DNA of 64,000 bases. It comes from Pseudomicrostroma phylloplanum. Its lineage: Eukaryota; Basidiomycota; Exobasidiomycetes; Microstromatales. Location: the NCBI GenBank assembly GCA_039545275.1, contig BCHS01000001.1, forward strand, positions 131,579-195,578. The letters run 5' to 3'. Of this stretch, positions 1 through 9,658 are shown in pieces; positions within the stretch are counted from its first letter, which is position 1, and every line of letters starts with the position of its first letter. The notes under the pieces were generated by a model. The model was not told the origin of the DNA. It was given only the letters and a program-made list of their open reading frames with translations, and ran no database searches. A program made the position numbers and the translations under genes.

Positions 1-594
1 GTGCAGCCCCTCCTGGACTACGTTGCCAAGCTGCACCACCGGGGACGCCCACTGAAGGAAGCCATCCGCACTCTGCGTGTCAGGACCGAGTCCCTCTTGG
101 AGTTGATCGAGGCGCTGCGCAGCCGAGTGCAGGATCCAGCGAGGAACATCGATGCTCTGACGACCTTCTTCGATTCTCACGCCCACGATACCGTCGGCAT
201 CATCTCTGCCCTCACACCTCTCTTCCCTTGGCTCCACACCTTAGCTCATACCGTTGGCGAAGGCTCCTACGACCTAGCGCGGGAGTGGCCACTCCCCTCG
301 GGCATGTCTAGCTCTCTGTACCCGCTGGAAGGAGGTCCACTGAACAATCTCAAGAACATCGCAGAGGCAGCCTGGCTGAAGCGGATCAGGCAGATGGAAG
401 TGTGCAGTCGGTGGATTGCAGGAGACATTGAGGCGGATCAGGACATTCAGGTCCTGGGCGGAGAAGGGGAGCAGTCGAGGACGAGGCAGATCTTGCCAGA
501 GGAGCCACTACAGCAGAAGCTTGACAGGAGGTCCTTCAAGCCATTTATTGGTGGATTCAGGGAGGCTCTCGCCGCTGTATTGGAGAGCCGTTGA
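1..594 (+). CDS. C-terminal part of an unidentified protein (5' end outside window)
   Basis: An open frame runs from the first base of the window to a TGA at 592-594 (197 codons). It has no convincing start here; the first codon is GTG, so this is most likely the last exon of a gene that begins upstream. The visible protein looks mostly helical, with long stretches lacking Gly and Pro, and contains several Leu-rich amphipathic segments in the first 100 residues (for example LLELIEALRSRV). A more polar tail follows and ends FREALAAVLESR. There is no signal peptide, membrane segment or cysteine motif. I do not recognise the family. The next gene starts about 380 bp downstream on the same strand and looks unrelated. 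Confidence 0.6.
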   Translation: MQPLLDYVAKLHHRGRPLKEAIRTLRVRTESLLELIEALRSRVQDPARNIDALTTFFDSHAHDTVGIISALTPLFPWLHTLAHTVGEGSYDLAREWPLPSGMSSSLYPLEGGPLNNLKNIAEAAWLKRIRQMEVCSRWIAGDIEADQDIQVLGGEGEQSRTRQILPEEPLQQKLDRRSFKPFIGGFREALAAVLESR

Positions 595-973
595 TTGCGA
601 TGCGATGGCGGTCGTCGCCTATACCCGTTCGGAGCTACTTTGCGTCTCGAACACCTTTTTCCTTTCAGTTGCTCCTATTCTTTCTTGTTCCTTGCACAAC
701 GGAGCGCATCGTTTATCCTGTCCTGTCGTTACTTTTCTTTCTGTTCGTATTATCAATTGATTTCACACTTTGCTCTTCCCTGCAATGGCACTTGGCGTAG
801 TGAGTGGTCAATGCAGAGCACAGCTGCGCACCAGCCAGCCACTTGCCCCGCCTTGGCCTTGGCGTTGCATCCGCCTTTCGCTTCTTGGTCATCGAACATC
901 TTGCCTCCCGGTATCATCGGTACCATCACCATCCCCGTCGCCATCATCATCCTCATCTGCGAGCCCAGCTCTG
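595..973. other. Intergenic stretch, 379 bp
   Basis: This lies between the end of the first gene and the chosen start of the F-box-like gene. It is pyrimidine-rich on the plus strand (many TTC, CTT and TCC runs from 640 to 800), which is typical of fungal upstream regions. The frame of the next gene stays open back to about 770, so part of it could be coding if an earlier ATG is used. No RNA gene or repeat was seen. Confidence 0.4.
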
Positions 974-2247
974 ATGATCCTCGACTCTGAGCTCCTCGAT
1001 CCTCCTCCAGTGTATACCGTCGGCCCCACCACCTCCTCCACCACATCTGCCTCCGGGTCCGCCTCCTCTGCCTTGCCAGGCAGTAGCCACGGCTTGCTCG
1101 ATCTGAGCGAGCCTCAACGCAAGAATGCTCGATTGCCCATCCAGATCCTCTTGCGTGTCTTCTCGCTGCTCACTGGGGGAGTGCTGGATGAACAGGAGAG
1201 GGCGGAGGGGAGGGTGTGGATGATGGCTGAGGGGAGGAGCGTTTGTAAGGCGTGGTATCTGGGTAAGTCATTTGAAGTCATGCTTCTAATGTGAAAGTGA
1301 CTTTGGCGAAGGTCTACGTCGACTTCTGCTCACAAGAATTGTATTTGTCGTCTCTTGTAGCATGCATGAGTCTCCTACGGTCACACTATCTCCCTGCGTA
1401 CAGAACCAAGGTCCTCCCTCCCTACTCTACGCATTTCTGGTCTGCTGCACTATCACTACCGCTTACAAGCAGCACGACGGTGCCAGCCTACAGTCTGAGA
1501 GCGCCTCCACAGCTTCCACACGCCAACACTTCGTCGCTCACATCGGACGCAGCAGCAACACGCGAAACGAAAGTCCTCGACCTCTACATCACCTCGACTG
1601 CCCGTCGGGAGCTCGATGCGCAAGAGTCGTCCCTCTTCTCCTCGGAGGTGACGGACGATGCGGACGATATGGCCGCAACGAGTGACGATCGGGCTCTGTT
1701 TGAACTCTGGCAACCCAGAAGCAGATTAGAGGATCTGCTCATACAAGCTGGGTTAGAGGGAGGGGTGTTCCTGCGACGAGGACAGGACCGGCCGCCGATT
1801 GCAGAGAAGGGTCGACCGACTTCTAGCGCAGAGAGCAGCAATCTCGTCGTAGTGGCGGAGGACATCTCCGTCCACTTCGCCCTTAGGGAAGTGAGGGTGC
1901 TGCTACCCTTTCGAGCTGCGGGAGGAAGCAGGGCGCCCTCTCTGGGTCCGGTGCCGCTAGTGCGTCGGCCCGTACTGCAGATGCCGAGGGAGAGGAGCAG
2001 CACTCTCGAGGCCTCTGCTCAACAGATTGTCCAGAAGCTCGCGAGAACGCCTTTGCCCATCAAAAGAGTCGAAGTGGCGGACAATGGACGGCATCAGACA
2101 TGGTATGAGGAGATCGTCGAGGAGCAGCAGCCTGCGCCAGTGTCACAGCAGCAGCAGCCCCGGACGTCAGGCGTGAATGGAGAGGCGGGTAGTGGGACTG
2201 GCAAAGGCAATATGAGAGATCGGGTGGGTGGCTGGTTCAAACGATGA
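974..2247 (+). CDS. F-box-like protein of unknown target
   Basis: Exons 974-1262 and 1361-2247 give 391 residues. The intron (98 nt) opens GTAAGT at 1263 and closes TTGTAG at 1360. The segment around residues 50-95, with LPIQILLRVFSLL followed by RSVCKAWY after a short insert, resembles an F-box helix pair, the motif that binds Skp1 in SCF ubiquitin ligases. No leucine-rich, WD40 or Kelch repeats follow, so the substrate-binding part is unknown. The C-terminal half is polar, has short Gln runs and ends in basic GGWFKR. The ATG at 974 was preferred to an in-frame ATG at 770 because the extra 68 residues are low-complexity Pro/Ser and unlike folded protein. The F-box call rests on a short match and is tentative. 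Confidence 0.6.
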
Positions 2248-2514
2248 GTTGGCTGGGTGGCTAATTTTTTCACCCTCGACTGTCGCTGCTTGTAGCATAG
2301 TGTTAATACTTGTACAGTACCATATCAATGGCTCCATGCCATGCGAGGTTGCCGGAGTTGTGCCCCTCCACTCAAAAGCACGCGTCCGCCGAGGTCGCCG
2401 CGATTGTGTCCGTGCGGCAAATGTGCTCCTGCCTCCTTTTCCCCGATTGCGGCGTGACCCGTTGTTCTACCTCACGACTCCTCATCACCATTCACCATCA
2501 GTAGCGAAGGGAAT

Positions 2515-5500
2515 ATGGACCAATCATATTCCAGCGCTCGCTCGATGGATCGGTTCGGCTCGCCTCCCGAACACACGGGGGAGCGCGGCATCTTCAGCTG
2601 GGTCAAGAATGCCTTCTCCGCACCCCTCAGTAGATCCAATTCGCCCTTTCAAGGCGATCGGGAGCGGCAGGCACACAGGCATGCAGATAGAGGGTCACCG
2701 GCTCCTCCTGTTGCTGCTCCTCCTGCTGTACACCGGGAGTCGCCGACTCAGGTGGTATCTCCCCCGACGAGGGAGATGCAGCGCATGAGCTCCACGTTCT
2801 CCTTTGGCTCCTCCTCTGTTGGTCAGGTGTCTGTCACAGATGATGGAGAAGACGACGAGGGAGACTCCGACGACGAGGTCTATGTGCCTTACAAGCCATC
2901 CTCACCTCCCTCGCCTGAGCTTGGCAATATCAATATCCGGGAGGACGGGCCCGCGCCTGCCCTGGTACCTTTGCCTGGCACGTTTGTGCCTGGACTTGTG
3001 AAGCCGATGGCTAGGCGGAGCGTGAGCATACATTATGGCAAACAAGACGGCTTGGCTGGAGATATGGGCGGGTCTGCAGGTCAGGAAGAGGCGATCAGGA
3101 AAGTGCAACGACGCAAGGGTGAGTCTGAGGCCGAGGGGAGGGGGGCACTGCTACCGAGGAGATTGCCTTTGCTGCTGTAGACGAAGCAAGTGGCATGGCT
3201 TTCGTCCCTATACGGCGCCAGTGACTGATCTGACCTACCCTCACACCACGTCCTTTCGCTATGTCCCAAGACACTCCACCAGACGGCGAGATGTCCCGCT
3301 CGTCAAGCGTCATGACCGGCCACAGCTCGCCAGCGTCTTCCATTCTGTCCAGGCCTAGCCTGATGCTGACGCCGCCCGACAGCAACGAGGCCCAGGAGAT
3401 CCAATCGCCACCTACAGGTGACTTTCCGTCTCAGGTGCCAGTCAGCCAGGAGTCCAACGCTTCAGATCACAAGGCCCCCAACTTTGGTGCGATACTGAGT
3501 CGTAGCTACAGCCTTGAAAGCAATCTCAACGGTGAGGGCGAGGTAGCGGAAGGCGCCATCGATGTGCAGCCGCAAGAGACCAAAGAAGCGGTACTGGTGG
3601 GCAGCAGGACTGCCCAGCTTCGCGAGAGGGAATCGTCACAAGAGTCGGGTGTGGGCTCGGGCTCGATCGTCGAGGCTCGCAGAAGGGAAGATTGGGATGA
3701 AAGCAGGGCCAGGACACCCAAAGCTTTTGCTGATCTGCAAGGCGTATCGTCTCGAGACACAAATGCGACCTACGAAGAGTCCCTCCCATCGCCCCGTGAG
3801 GCGGCAGAAGAGATTGCAGGCATCGGCGGACCGACTCCGAAGCCGTTCTGGGCTCAGTCATCGCCGAAGCTGAGCCCACAGCAGATCCGGCCCATGGCGA
3901 TAAAGCCTAGCCCACCTCCTGCTGCAGGCAATCCTCCCCTACGAAGGCTCTTCGGGCGTCGCAGGATAGAGAGCCTTTCTGGAAGCAAGCTCAGTGGTGA
4001 TGATTTGACCGCTAGTCACGAAGGGCCATCGGGAGGGACTAGGTCCAGGGAGTCCAGCAAGGGAGGCGCTCCTAGTACAACACCCTCGTTCTGGAGACTC
4101 GGTCGCAAAGTCTCGGCGTCGGACAATGGCCCCACTCCAATCGTCACCGCCAATGGAGCAGTCCATCGACACTCGATGGCCCCCTCCGATTCTTCGGCTT
4201 CTGGCTTCAGCATCGACGTGCCACAAAGTCGCGCAGGCTCCAGCATCGCGGGTGGTAGTCGGCCTTCGTCCATCGTCGTGCCCAGCGAAGCTAGTCATGG
4301 CTCGAGAGGAAAGACGACGCGGGTCAAGATCAGGGCCGGTGTTGGTCTGCAGGGCCAAGTTGGCCCGAGAAAGGCAAAGGTGAGTGGCGGTATTTGAGAC
4401 AGGGCATATCGATGCTGTGCTGACACACAGCTCAAATTCCTCATCGCGCTGCTCATAGACTCGCTCGAAGAACAAGACTGGATACGACCTGCATTTCAAC
4501 AAGCTCTATCTGGCCCAAGAGCTTCACATCGGCAGCGAAGCTCCCAACCTGGGAATTGTCGAGTCGCCCTCTTCTGCGAACCTGTCCAACATCCCGATTG
4601 CCGAAGAACCCGAGCCGCGAGGGTCCTATTCGAGATCCGACTTATCCACTCTAGAGAGCCAGCAGAGCATGACAAGCTCGACGATGTCCCACGGTACGGT
4701 CGGTTCCTTTGGCTCCTTTTCGGCACACGACCGCAAGGCGACCTGGGCAATGAAGTTCAGCCTGGACGGTCGCTACCTCGCTACCGCTGGCCAAGATCGA
4801 GTGATCCGCGTCTTCGAGGTGCTGGACACCGAGGAGAAGCGGCATGCCGAAGTGGCTTTCCTCAAGGCGCGAGAAGACGCAAGGAGGGCCTCGACTGCGT
4901 CTAGTGCCTCGAGCTACGACGACGGCCCTTCTGCTTCCTCTCGTCGACCGCGATCGTCAGATGGCACGAGTGAGCGGTCTGCCATCTCACCCGTGCCGAT
5001 CTTTTCGTCGCGGCCTATCTGCGAGTTCAGAGGTCATACGTCGGACGTGCTGAGCCTCGATTGGAGTAAAGGAAACTTCCTTCTGTCGTCGAGTATGGAC
5101 AAGACGGTGAGGGTGTGGCATCTGAGTCGGCCTGCGAGCTCGCTGGTGTCCTTTGTTCATGGGGACTTTGTCTGCTCGGCTGTCTTTCACAAAGATGTGA
5201 GTGTAAATCTACAGGAGGGGTACGGACGGCGTCTTCAACGTCATAGGAATCGTGCTGATTGATTTGATTTTCTTCTGACTCACAGGATCGGTTCTTCTTG
5301 AGCGGCAGTCTGGACGGCAAATTGCGGCTCTGGAACATTGCTGCCAGAAAGGTGCACGCCGTCGTCGACGTTCCCGGCCTAATCACCGCCGTGGCCTTTT
5401 CCAGCTCCGGGGAATGGGCCATTGCAGGCACATTCAGCGGCGCGCTCCTCTTCTACAAGACGGACGACCTGAGCTACCAGAGCTCGATTGCGGTGCGTCG

Positions 5501-6455
5501 CTCAGCGGGCAAATACGCACGAGGCACCAAGATTACCGGCATCGAGGCCATCCCTCCCCTGGCGGAGCCTCTGAGCACCGCAGACAAAGCGAATTCCTCC
5601 GCCACACCTCCAGTGCCAGCCAGGGTGGACGAGAAGATTCTGATCACCAGCAACGACTCGCGCATCCGCGTCTACTCTCTCACCGACCGTCGCCTCACAG
5701 CAAAATACAAGGGGTCCACCTACCTCAATCGCACCTCGCAGATTCGCGCACACACCTTCGATGATCGGTTCGTCGTTGCTGGGTCCGAATCGGGAGAGGT
5801 GTACGTCTGGGACTGGGCGAGAAAGTCACGACCGGAGCAGCAGCAACAGCAGCAGCAGCAGCCATCAGGAGAAGGACAAGGACAAGGAGGTCGTGCGCCA
5901 GGAGGGGGAGGAGGAGGGGGAGGAGCCACCTATACAGACGGTGGCGCGGCCGCCTCTTCGCAGACGTACGAGTGCTGGACCGCCGCCGACGGGGCTAGAC
6001 CTATCACTGTCTCTCTTCTGGCCCCACTCAAGACGCACGCCCACCTTGCCGCGGGAGGGGACCCCATCGAGCTGGCTGCCGCCTCGGCCGCGGCGGCCAC
6101 CGCTGCCAATGTCGGCGCGAGAGTCAAGCTCACGGCCAATGGAGCAACGGTCGCTGCTGTTGCCTCTCCCAGCAGTGGCGGTAGCGGTAGCGGGGCAAGA
6201 TCGAGCGCCAGCGCGTCCTCTAGCTCAGATACGACGTTCAGCTCTCCTGGAAGTGGAAGTAGAAATGGAAGTGGGAACAGAAGTGGGGCTGGGACTGAGA
6301 GTACCTCGATCAAGACGGCTGGTAGCGTGGTGGAGGCGAATGCGGCTCATAACCGCATCGTGCTCAGTGTGGACGAGTCGCAGGTGGTAAGGGTTTGGAG
6401 GGGGGTGACGTCCTCTGTCGAGTACCATCTGGCCCTTGCTAGGAGTAGGAGGTGA
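2515..6455 (+). CDS. WD40 repeat protein, WDR44 (Rab11-binding)/yeast Dgr2 type
   Basis: Exons 2515-3118, 3271-4379, 4459-5196 and 5286-6455 give 1206 residues. The first 650 residues are Ser/Pro-rich, acidic in places and probably disordered. The WD40 propeller starts near residue 657 (AHDRKATWAMKFSLDGRYLA) and includes the family-like blades FRGHTSDVLSLDWS, SMDKTVRVWH and DRFFLSGSLDGKLRLW. Splicing of exons 3 and 4 restores the HKDDRFFLSGS junction exactly. Blades late in the protein are separated by a poly-Gln run (near residue 1000), a Gly run and an Ala/Ser-rich insert. Human WDR44 binds Rab11 in recycling-endosome traffic; the yeast relatives are poorly characterised. A Rab role is inferred from the family. 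The exon 1/2 junction is the least certain, because the acceptor at 3269-3270 was chosen for being in frame. Confidence 0.85.
5833..5864 (+). repeat. CAG/CAA tract encoding poly-Gln inside the WDR44-like gene
   Basis: A run of CAG and CAA codons lies between two WD40 blades and is followed directly by Gly/Gln-rich codons and a GGA/GGG run (about 5876-5930). It is an in-frame microsatellite and a likely site of length variation between strains. Confidence 0.8.
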
Positions 6456-6833
6456 GCTGCCGTGTACCCCTTATGCTTACTCGGCTGGACTCCCTCCGAG
6501 CGCTGGCACTATAGTCTGCGATTGCCGAGACATGGCGAGTCTATGTCTGTGTCATAGTCACAATGTATCATCAACCTTTTCACTCGAACCCCACTCGTCC
6601 TGCGTGTCATGATGTGGTTTTCGCTGTATTGCATTGCATTGCATTGCTAGGGAATGGCTGCAGTCCACGCTCAGTGCCCTTCTTGCTCATCCTTGGACGG
6701 AGCAGGTGGCAGCCAGAAGCTCGCTGCGCTTCCTCCGCTCGCGAGGACTGTAAGGAGAGGGCAAAGAGGATCGAGGTGGATTCGATCTGTCAGTGCAACG
6801 GCCCTCTCAGGCATGTACTTCTGCGCCGAGCAT
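6456..6833. other. Convergent 3' intergenic stretch, 378 bp
   Basis: This separates the 3' ends of the WDR44-like gene (+) and SWD2 (-). It should hold both 3' UTRs and polyadenylation signals. A short TTGCA direct repeat (GCATTGCATTGCATTGC, about 6631-6647) is visible. Nothing coding was seen. Confidence 0.5.
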
Positions 6834-8073
6834 TCACTCACCAGCCGATCTTGGACTAAACGCCAATGTCCTCACAGGTCCGGAATGGCCCTTCAGTCTC
6901 GCAATGGGCTCTAGCGAGATATCCGCTCCAGGCTCGGGAGGCTGCTCCTTTGCCGGGATCCTCCAGACGCAAATCTCCCCATTGGCCGTACCCGCCAGGA
7001 CAAAGTTGCCGTCGGGACTCCAGCAGAGCTCCTCCCCTGATGTACCCGCCGCCGCGGCTGCTCCTGCTCCCGCTGTCTCTCCTGCTGCTGAGCCTTCCCC
7101 ACCTTGAGCTCCTGCTCCAACGCTTACTCCATCGAGACCTTGGTGTCCGACCAGCCGCCACTTGTAGGCGTTGGACCAGGTGTCGAGGATGTAGTGCTGG
7201 TCGCCTGCCGTCCCTGCGAGGAGATGGCCCGATTCGGCTGCGGGGGAAAATGCGAGGGAGGTGATCTTTGCTGGACGAGGGGGCATGGAGATGCGAGAGA
7301 GGTAGGCGTCGTCTTCGATTTCTAGTACGAGGAAGGGAGCCTGTCGCAGACGAGGGAAGAGGGATTGTTAGTGTCGAGTCTGCTGCGCTGAGAGTCCCCT
7401 CTGGGTTGCTACTCACTGTGGTGAATTCTTTCCTGGCATACAGGAGTACGGCCATCCTCTCGCTCAGCCCCAGCGCAAAGACTTCTCCGCTCGGATCATA
7501 GGCTACTGTTGGATGACCTTGTACAGGCATCTGAGCGATTGCGTCCGGCTTCCTCAAGTCCCACAGCCTGATCGAGTCTCCCACTGCCGCGCTCAGAAAG
7601 GTATCGTTGACCGGGTTCATCTGAATAGCACACACCCTGCCCTTGTGTCCCCTAAAGTACTGCAAGTACCTATTATCATGCAGGGAGTGGTAGCGGATCG
7701 TATCGTCCGTCTTTGTACTCGCATAGAGGACTGTGGAGCTGCTGTGCGTGAAGCGCGCCAGGTTCACACCATACTTCTTCGAGTTGAGCACCTTTGCATG
7801 TCTTCCCGAGCGAATGTTCCAGAGCTGGATGCGCTCGTCCGAGGCAGAAGAGACACACATCTCGCCGCGGTCATCGAAGTCGAGGGAGGTGAAGGAATGG
7901 GAGGGCTCGATGTACTCTGCCGTCTTGAAGATCTTGGAGGGGCGGAAGGAGGAGATGAGCTCGGCTGAGAGGGGCACAGTGGGGGGCTTCTTTGCGTTGG
8001 AGGACGAGGGGCCTGCGGCGGGGGCTGATGAGCTTCCCATGGCTGCGTATGAGGAGGATGGCATGGTCAACAT
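6834..8073 (-). CDS. SWD2: SWD2/WDR82, WD40 subunit of COMPASS and the 3'-end machinery
   Basis: On the minus strand, exon 1 is 8073-7417 and exon 2 is 7340-6834 (387 residues). The intron opens GTGAGT and closes GACAG. Residues 40-215 follow the Swd2/WDR82 pattern closely: FRPSKIFK, HSFTSLDFDDRGE, SKKYGVNLARFTHSSSTVLY, TDDTIRYHSLHDNRYLQYF and GHKGRVCAIQMNPVNDTFLS. After the splice come a blade with LDTWSNAYKWRL and a final blade ending GEICVWRIP. A Gly/Ala-rich insert of about 35 residues interrupts the sixth blade just before LCWSPDGNFVL. In yeast and animals this protein is shared by the Set1 histone H3K4 methyltransferase complex and the cleavage/polyadenylation or PNUTS-PP1 machinery, and the same nuclear role is expected here. 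The gene is divergent from the G-gamma gene. Confidence 0.93.
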
Positions 8074-8778
8074 CCTGCTGTTGCTGTTATTGCTGCTGCT
8101 GCTGCTACTGTATACATGTAGTAGCCTCGCGGTCAGGGCGCTGTTCCTGACCAGGTGTGCAGTAATTGGTACAGTCCTCGGCCCTGAGCTTGTGGTCCAA
8201 GCGGAAAGGGAACGACTTCACCAATCATCCTCCCTTCCCGTTCCGGTGTTGAGCTTGACAGTCCAGTCGCAGCGTCGGGTCGGAAGGAAGGAAGTTGACG
8301 CGAGATGCGCCACGGGGAATTGCCTGCGTGCCTGCCTGCATTCACTCTAGTCTACTCGCCCCTTGTCCCCGACGAGGCATACAAAACGCATCCGATCACC
8401 ATCTCCCTGCGACTGCTCTGCGCCCTCTACGCCGTCCCTCCCCTGATCACTTGCTGAACACTAAGCTGTGAAGCTTGACGCAGCAAGGACACCCTTTCAG
8501 CACTGCACTGCTTATAGAGCTGTGAGTACTTGGACGACTGAGCCCCCTGGCGCTGTTCCTGGGAAAGGAGGCCACAGAGCAATTGCTCACCCTCGCTCCT
8601 CTCTCTGGCTGCAATTGCTCACAGAGTTATCGACCCTCACGACCAACTACGATCCTGCCCTCCCACCACATCACATATCCTCTCTAGCATCAGCGTCCCA
8701 CCCGCCCCCTGGAAGTACACACAGCTCATCCCCCATCCTCGCAGCAGCAGACAGAGCCAGGCCCATACATAACACATC
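8074..8778. promoter_or_regulatory. Divergent promoter region between SWD2 (-) and G-gamma (+)
   Basis: These 705 bp hold both upstream regions. A CTG/CAG tract (8075-8111) directly abuts the SWD2 start codon. On the plus side, GTGAGT at 8522 and a pyrimidine-rich CACAG ending at 8624 could bound a 5'-UTR intron of the G-gamma transcript (103 nt, speculative). CA-rich sequence precedes the G-gamma ATG (8690-8778). I looked for the Ustilago-type pheromone response element ACAAAGGGA and saw no exact copy. Confidence 0.45.
8075..8111. repeat. CTG/CAG microsatellite in the SWD2 leader
   Basis: An imperfect run of CTG units is interrupted by TTG, TTA and CTA. It reads as CAG/CAA on the SWD2 transcript and ends one base upstream of its ATG, so it is 5' UTR rather than coding. 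Confidence 0.75.
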
Positions 8779-9194
8779 ATGAACGCACGACCACACAAGC
8801 AGTCCATGTCGGAGCTCAAGCTCAGGAGATTGACAGAGCACAACCAGCGGCTGAGGGAGGACATGGAGAGGCCTAGGGTCAAGGTCTCGGAAGCTAGCGC
8901 TAGGTGAGTCAGGACAAGGGGGCGAAAGGTCGGGAGAGAGAAGCGGGTGTTGCAGTAGGACCAGAGGCGCAGAGGGAGGACTGTGAAGGCTCAGTCCAGC
9001 GAGACGGCAGACCACTGACTTCTTTCTCTTTCGCTCCCTGCCTTTAATCCCCTCTCCCGTCCTACGCCAGCCTAATCGCCTACTGCAAATCCACTCGCGA
9101 CGTGCTAGTTCCCTCGGTGTGGGGTCCCCTAGAGAAGAAGGAGGACCCATACTCGCCCGCTGGTGCAGGTGGGTGCGGGTGTACACTCATGTAG
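8779..9194 (+). CDS. STE18: Heterotrimeric G-protein gamma subunit (Ste18 type)
   Basis: Exons 8779-8903 and 9071-9194 encode 82 residues. The intron (167 nt) opens GTGAGT and closes CGCCAG, and the joined codon makes Ser. The protein has the G-gamma layout: a basic N-terminus, a helix with [17 protein letters not shown], a second helix around [13 protein letters not shown], a PSVWGP segment before the tail, and a C-terminal CaaX box CTLM (residues 79-82). A CaaX box ending in Met predicts farnesylation at Cys79; Cys77 (GCGC) is a candidate palmitoylation site. With G-beta it would form the membrane-anchored dimer acting in pheromone or nutrient sensing. Neither exon is long enough to stand out as an open frame, so this gene is easily missed. 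The spliced length is normal for fungal G-gamma. Confidence 0.92.
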
Positions 9195-9658
9195 TCGTAG
9201 ACGACCCGGCTGGGTCGTTGTCTTTGGACATGTCTCTGGGGTTGGGAGAAGAGAAGAGGAAGCGGAGATCAGAACGAGGACGAGGAAGAGGACGAGGGTC
9301 GTTCTATCAAAATACCATGCGATTGTGTCACTCATGCTACTTACTGTACCAAGAAGCGTCTGGGCAGCGGCAAGGGAGTATGATGAGTAGCGCTTGGTTT
9401 GAGCTCATTCCATCAGTGCGTTACAAAGCTGTCGTCCAGCAACTCATCATCGAAGAGGAGGTTCGTTGTCACGCATACGCAGCTGCTGCCACTGACAGGT
9501 CCTGCAATGGTCACTCATGTTGAACGGTGAGGCGCAAATGACTTGCTCAGAACACATACAGTAGCTGCAAAGTCGTTCGTTTCTTCCCCTCTTTTCCCCT
9601 CTCGCCTCTCTCAGTGCGATTCCCCATCTATAACACCGCCGCCGCTGCCACCCGTCCG
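9195..9658. other. Convergent 3' stretch between G-gamma and MSS51, 464 bp
   Basis: This contains the 3' UTRs of the two convergent genes. A GA-rich run (9245-9300) and T/C-rich blocks (9570-9615) were seen. There is no RNA gene or supported reading frame. Confidence 0.45.

Noticed and set aside
5930..6313. A 127-codon minus-strand frame inside the WDR44-like gene
   Set aside because: It is a shadow of a low-complexity Ala/Ser/Gly coding stretch.
8522..8624. 5'-UTR intron of the G-gamma gene
   Set aside because: It was not annotated as a feature because only the GTGAGT and CACAG ends support it. No coding evidence can test it.
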